Of a stretch of 49,989 bases of DNA, positions 47,829 through 49,989 are shown one piece after another (the first letter of the stretch is position 1; every line of letters starts with the position of its first letter). The stretch lies in NCBI GenBank assembly GCA_007118445.1, contig SKRP01000134.1, positions 1 to 49,989 on the forward strand. The letters are read 5' to 3'. The DNA is from Natronohydrobacter sp. (lineage in GTDB: Bacteria > Pseudomonadota > Alphaproteobacteria > Rhodobacterales > Rhodobacteraceae). Below the pieces are notes generated by a model. The model did no database searches. It was not told the origin of the DNA and saw only the letters and a list, made by a program, of their open reading frames with translations. The position numbers were made by a program, and so were the translations under genes.

Positions 47829-49117
47829 CCCCGCCAGAGACATTCTCGGCCCGTGCCCCGTTGCGCCGCGCGCTGTTGGTGCTCATCATGTTCGCCTTCG
47901 GCTTTGGCGGCTGGGCCGTCGGCGCTCAGATCGCAGGCGCGGTCATCGCGCCCGGCCAGATCGAGGTGGAGGGTCAGCGCCGGATCGTCCAGCACCCCGA
48001 GGGCGGCAGCGTGGCCGAGATCCTTGTCCATGAGGGGATGTCGGTCACGGCAGGCAGCGTCTTGCTCCGGCTCGACGCCGCGCAGCCGCGCTCCGAGCTA
48101 GCCATTCTCGACGCGCATCGGGTCGAATTGCTGGCCCGGCAAGCACGGTTGCAGGCCGAGCGCGACGGGCAGGACCGGCTCCGGCTGAGCCCGGCGCTGC
48201 AGCAGGCGGGCGCGGCATATCAGCAGGTTATCGACGGGCAGCAGCACTTGCTTCTTGCCCGCCGCGAAAACATGGCGGCCCTGCGCGCGCAACTGGAACA
48301 GCGTCGCTTTCAGATCGCGGCGCAGATCGAGGGGCTGAATGCGCAGCTGGCCGCGCTGGAGCGCCAGCGCGCGCTCACCATGGAGGAACGCGACACACAG
48401 GCAGCGCTTCAGGCGCGCGGCCTGACCCAGGCTGCGCGCGGCCTGGCGCTGGAGCGCGAACTGGCGCGCATCGATGGCGAGCTCGGGGCCTTGCTGGCCG
48501 CACGCGCAGCCGCTGCTGAACGCGATGCGGAAACCCGACAGCAGATCCGCTTGCTTGCGTCCCAGCATCGCGAAGAGGTCGAGCAAGCCTTGCGCGACAT
48601 CAGCGCGCAGTTGCTGGAACTGGCCGAACGCAAACAGAACCTGCGTTACAGGATCGCCGCCACGGAATTGCGCGCTCCGGTCGCCGGGATGGTCTATGGC
48701 TTGCAGGTTACAACCCCCCGTGCGGTGTTGCGACCAGCCGAAACGGCCCTGCATATCGTGCCGGATGATCGCGCTGTGGTGATCATCGCACGACTGCCCC
48801 CTGCTGCCGCGCATCAGATCCGCCCCGGACAGACCGCGCTGGTCTATCTCTCGGGACGTGCGATGCGCAACACACCACAGATTTTCGCACAGGTGATGCA
48901 TGTGTCGGCTGATGTTTTTGCCGATGATCCGCAGATACCGCCGCATTATCGTGCCGAGTTGAAGCTGGACGCGGACAGTCTGGCGGCGCTTGATCCGGGC
49001 ATGATCCAGCCCGGCCTGCCAGTGGAAGTATTCTTTCAGACCGACCTGCGCCGCCCGATCAGCTACCTGACCGCGCCGCTGACGGCCTATTTCAGGCGCG
49101 CCTTGCGTGAGACGTGA
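47825..49117 (+). CDS. HlyD-family type I secretion periplasmic adaptor (PrtE-like)
   Basis: The 430-residue membrane-fusion protein has one N-terminal helix (about 16-38, LLVLIMFAFGFGGWAVGA), then GQIEVEGQRRIVQHPEGGSV and EILVHEGMSVTAGSVLLRLD, the lipoyl-like half. A long coiled-coil hairpin (about 95-290, Ala/Gln/Arg/Glu-rich) follows, then the second half with LRAPVAGMVYGLQVTT. It bridges the inner-membrane ABC protein and an outer-membrane channel. ATGA overlap with the ABC gene supports the start at 47825. The 3' end overlaps the convergent amidohydrolase gene by 26 bases. No TolC-like gene is in the window. Confidence 0.92.
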   Translation: MTPPETFSARAPLRRALLVLIMFAFGFGGWAVGAQIAGAVIAPGQIEVEGQRRIVQHPEGGSVAEILVHEGMSVTAGSVLLRLDAAQPRSELAILDAHRVELLARQARLQAERDGQDRLRLSPALQQAGAAYQQVIDGQQHLLLARRENMAALRAQLEQRRFQIAAQIEGLNAQLAALERQRALTMEERDTQAALQARGLTQAARGLALERELARIDGELGALLAARAAAAERDAETRQQIRLLASQHREEVEQALRDISAQLLELAERKQNLRYRIAATELRAPVAGMVYGLQVTTPRAVLRPAETALHIVPDDRAVVIIARLPPAAAHQIRPGQTALVYLSGRAMRNTPQIFAQVMHVSADVFADDPQIPPHYRAELKLDADSLAALDPGMIQPGLPVEVFFQTDLRRPISYLTAPLTAYFRRALRET

Positions 49118-49989
49118 TGTCGGCACCGCCCTGACATTGCAGCAGCGTCTGCACAAACAGCGCCACAGCAGGGGCGATCAGTTGATCCGGGAAGTCATAG
49201 GCCGGATCGTGCAGCGCGGGATGTCCGGTGCCCGCGCCCAGAAAGCACAGCGCAGTGCGGGTTGTGCGGCTGAAGGCCCCGAAATCCTCTGAGGGGCGCA
49301 TCGGCAGGGCAAGCCGACCTGCAGGCAGGCCCAGCGCCTGTTGCGCGTCACGCAGATGCGCTGTGGCATCCGGGTGATTGACAGTGGCGTGGAAATGGTC
49401 GTGTCGGCAGATTTCCGGGCGGATCCCGCCTGTTGCGTAAAGCTGGTCCAGCAATTCGGCCTCGAAACGCGAAAGGCCCTCGTCATCATGGGCGCGCAGG
49501 GTCACGCGCGCTTCGGCGGTGCCCGGAGCAATGCCGAAAGCGGGCAGACCCATATTCAGATGACACAGGGTCGCCAGCCGGAAACCCGGTCCCATCGGCC
49601 CAGGCTGCGCAAACGGCGCGAGCGCCGCCATCAGCGCAGACAGCGCCCCGGCAGGCGACAGGCCGGTTTCGGGCTGCGCAGCATGGGCGGTGCGGCCCGC
49701 ATAGGCAAGGTGCCAGCCGACCGAGGCGCAGCTCGCCACCCCCGGCGCAACCGCAAGACTGCCCAGCGCCATGCCCGGCATATTGTGCAGCGCAAAGGCC
49801 CAGTCGGGCTGCAATTCATCAAAGCGCGGATCGGCCAGCACAGCGCGCGCGCCCGCACCTGTTTCCTCGGCAGGCTGGAACAGCAGGATCACCTGTCCGG
49901 TCCGGGGTGGGTTGCGCGCCAGCCACAGGCCCAGCCCGGCGAGAATCGCCATATGCCCGTCATGACCGCAAAGATGCGCGCGGCCCGCG
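49092..49989 (-). CDS. M20-family amidohydrolase (hippurate hydrolase/IAA-amino acid hydrolase type), 5' part beyond window
   Basis: The open frame runs off the right edge. Visible codons read HLCGHDGHMAIL, the metal-binding motif H-x-C-G-H-D-x-H of this family. FQPAEETGAGARAVL with the catalytic Glu pair, ALHNMPGM, the dimerisation domain, and GAGTGHPALHDPAYDFPD near the C-terminus follow. About 298 residues are seen of an expected 380-400. Members hydrolyse N-acyl amino acids or related amides with two metal ions. The specific substrate is unknown. Confidence 0.92.
   Translation of the reverse strand, partial: AGRAHLCGHDGHMAILAGLGLWLARNPPRTGQVILLFQPAEETGAGARAVLADPRFDELQPDWAFALHNMPGMALGSLAVAPGVASCASVGWHLAYAGRTAHAAQPETGLSPAGALSALMAALAPFAQPGPMGPGFRLATLCHLNMGLPAFGIAPGTAEARVTLRAHDDEGLSRFEAELLDQLYATGGIRPEICRHDHFHATVNHPDATAHLRDAQQALGLPAGRLALPMRPSEDFGAFSRTTRTALCFLGAGTGHPALHDPAYDFPDQLIAPAVALFVQTLLQCQGGADITSHARRA

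Overview
The window is a GC-rich (by eye about 63-65%), densely packed stretch of chromosome that reads as an alphaproteobacterium of the Rhodobacterales (Rhodobacter/Roseobacter group). The clues are the ffh-chorismate mutase-rpsP-rimM-trmD order, nnrDE divergent from glnB-glnA, a short HprK between ChvG and RapZ beside pckA, class II AroA, and two Hint-domain proteins. I cannot fix the genus. I see no insertion sequence, prophage, CRISPR array or plasmid gene. The only RNA gene recognised is a tRNA-Leu(UAG).

Layout. 1-2.5 kb: end of an Lrp/AsnC regulator, a ParA-like ATPase and aroA. 2.5-6.1 kb (minus): ffh, chorismate mutase, rpsP, rimM, trmD. 6.3-8.4 kb: a periplasmic PQQ-type sugar dehydrogenase, tRNA-Leu and a small Hint-domain protein. 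8.4-12.1 kb: nnrDE divergent from glnB-glnA. 12.1-15.2 kb: pheS (without pheT), mgtE and a 60-residue membrane protein behind a candidate FNR box. 15.2-18.8 kb: an alpha/beta hydrolase, glyA, nadK and a DCC-family protein. 18.9-20.4 kb: an unrecognised secreted, probably beta-barrel protein. 20.4-23.2 kb (minus): mutY-gloA-alkB, translationally coupled at least at mutY-gloA. 23.3-25.6 kb: a DUF721/DciA-like protein, a DsbA-like thioredoxin and a CaiB-type CoA transferase. 25.7-26.3 kb: a small outer-membrane barrel. 26.5-31.0 kb (minus): chvI-chvG-hprK-rapZ-EIIA(Man)-HPr, divergent from pckA. 33-36.8 kb: an unknown single-pass membrane protein, an acyl-CoA synthetase and a second Hint protein. 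36.8-43.4 kb (minus): beta-oxidation cluster (two MerR regulators, acyl-CoA dehydrogenase, a 70-residue protein, thiolase, FadJ-type enzyme). 43.6-45.8 kb: two hotdog thioesterases and a MATE transporter. 46-49.1 kb: a type I secretion ABC protein and its HlyD partner. The right edge cuts an M20 amidohydrolase.

Cooperation. glnB and glnA form the nitrogen-assimilation unit. ChvG/ChvI, HprK, EIIA and HPr look like one overlapping signalling operon joining envelope stress to a regulatory PTS, with the gluconeogenic gene pckA sharing its regulatory region. The fad genes, the acyl-CoA synthetase and possibly alkB supply fatty-acid (and perhaps alkane) oxidation.

The most unusual structure outside genes is a family of intergenic elements. 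Each has two adjacent hairpins followed by a tail of the form GAGTATTT-GGCAAGATGAA. Two full copies (3799-3872 and 16035-16106) show compensatory stem changes; one divergent copy lies at 12085-12174, and three tail-only copies lie at 33053, 40256 and 40418. Other points to check are a missing Walker B glutamate in the type I secretion ATPase, class II AroA with glycine at the CP4 Ala100 position, 11-bp phased repeats upstream of chvI, 20-bp phased repeats upstream of pckA, and an operator-like palindrome with a 12-bp inverted repeat between the two merR genes. No database search was possible; family names come from motif recognition.
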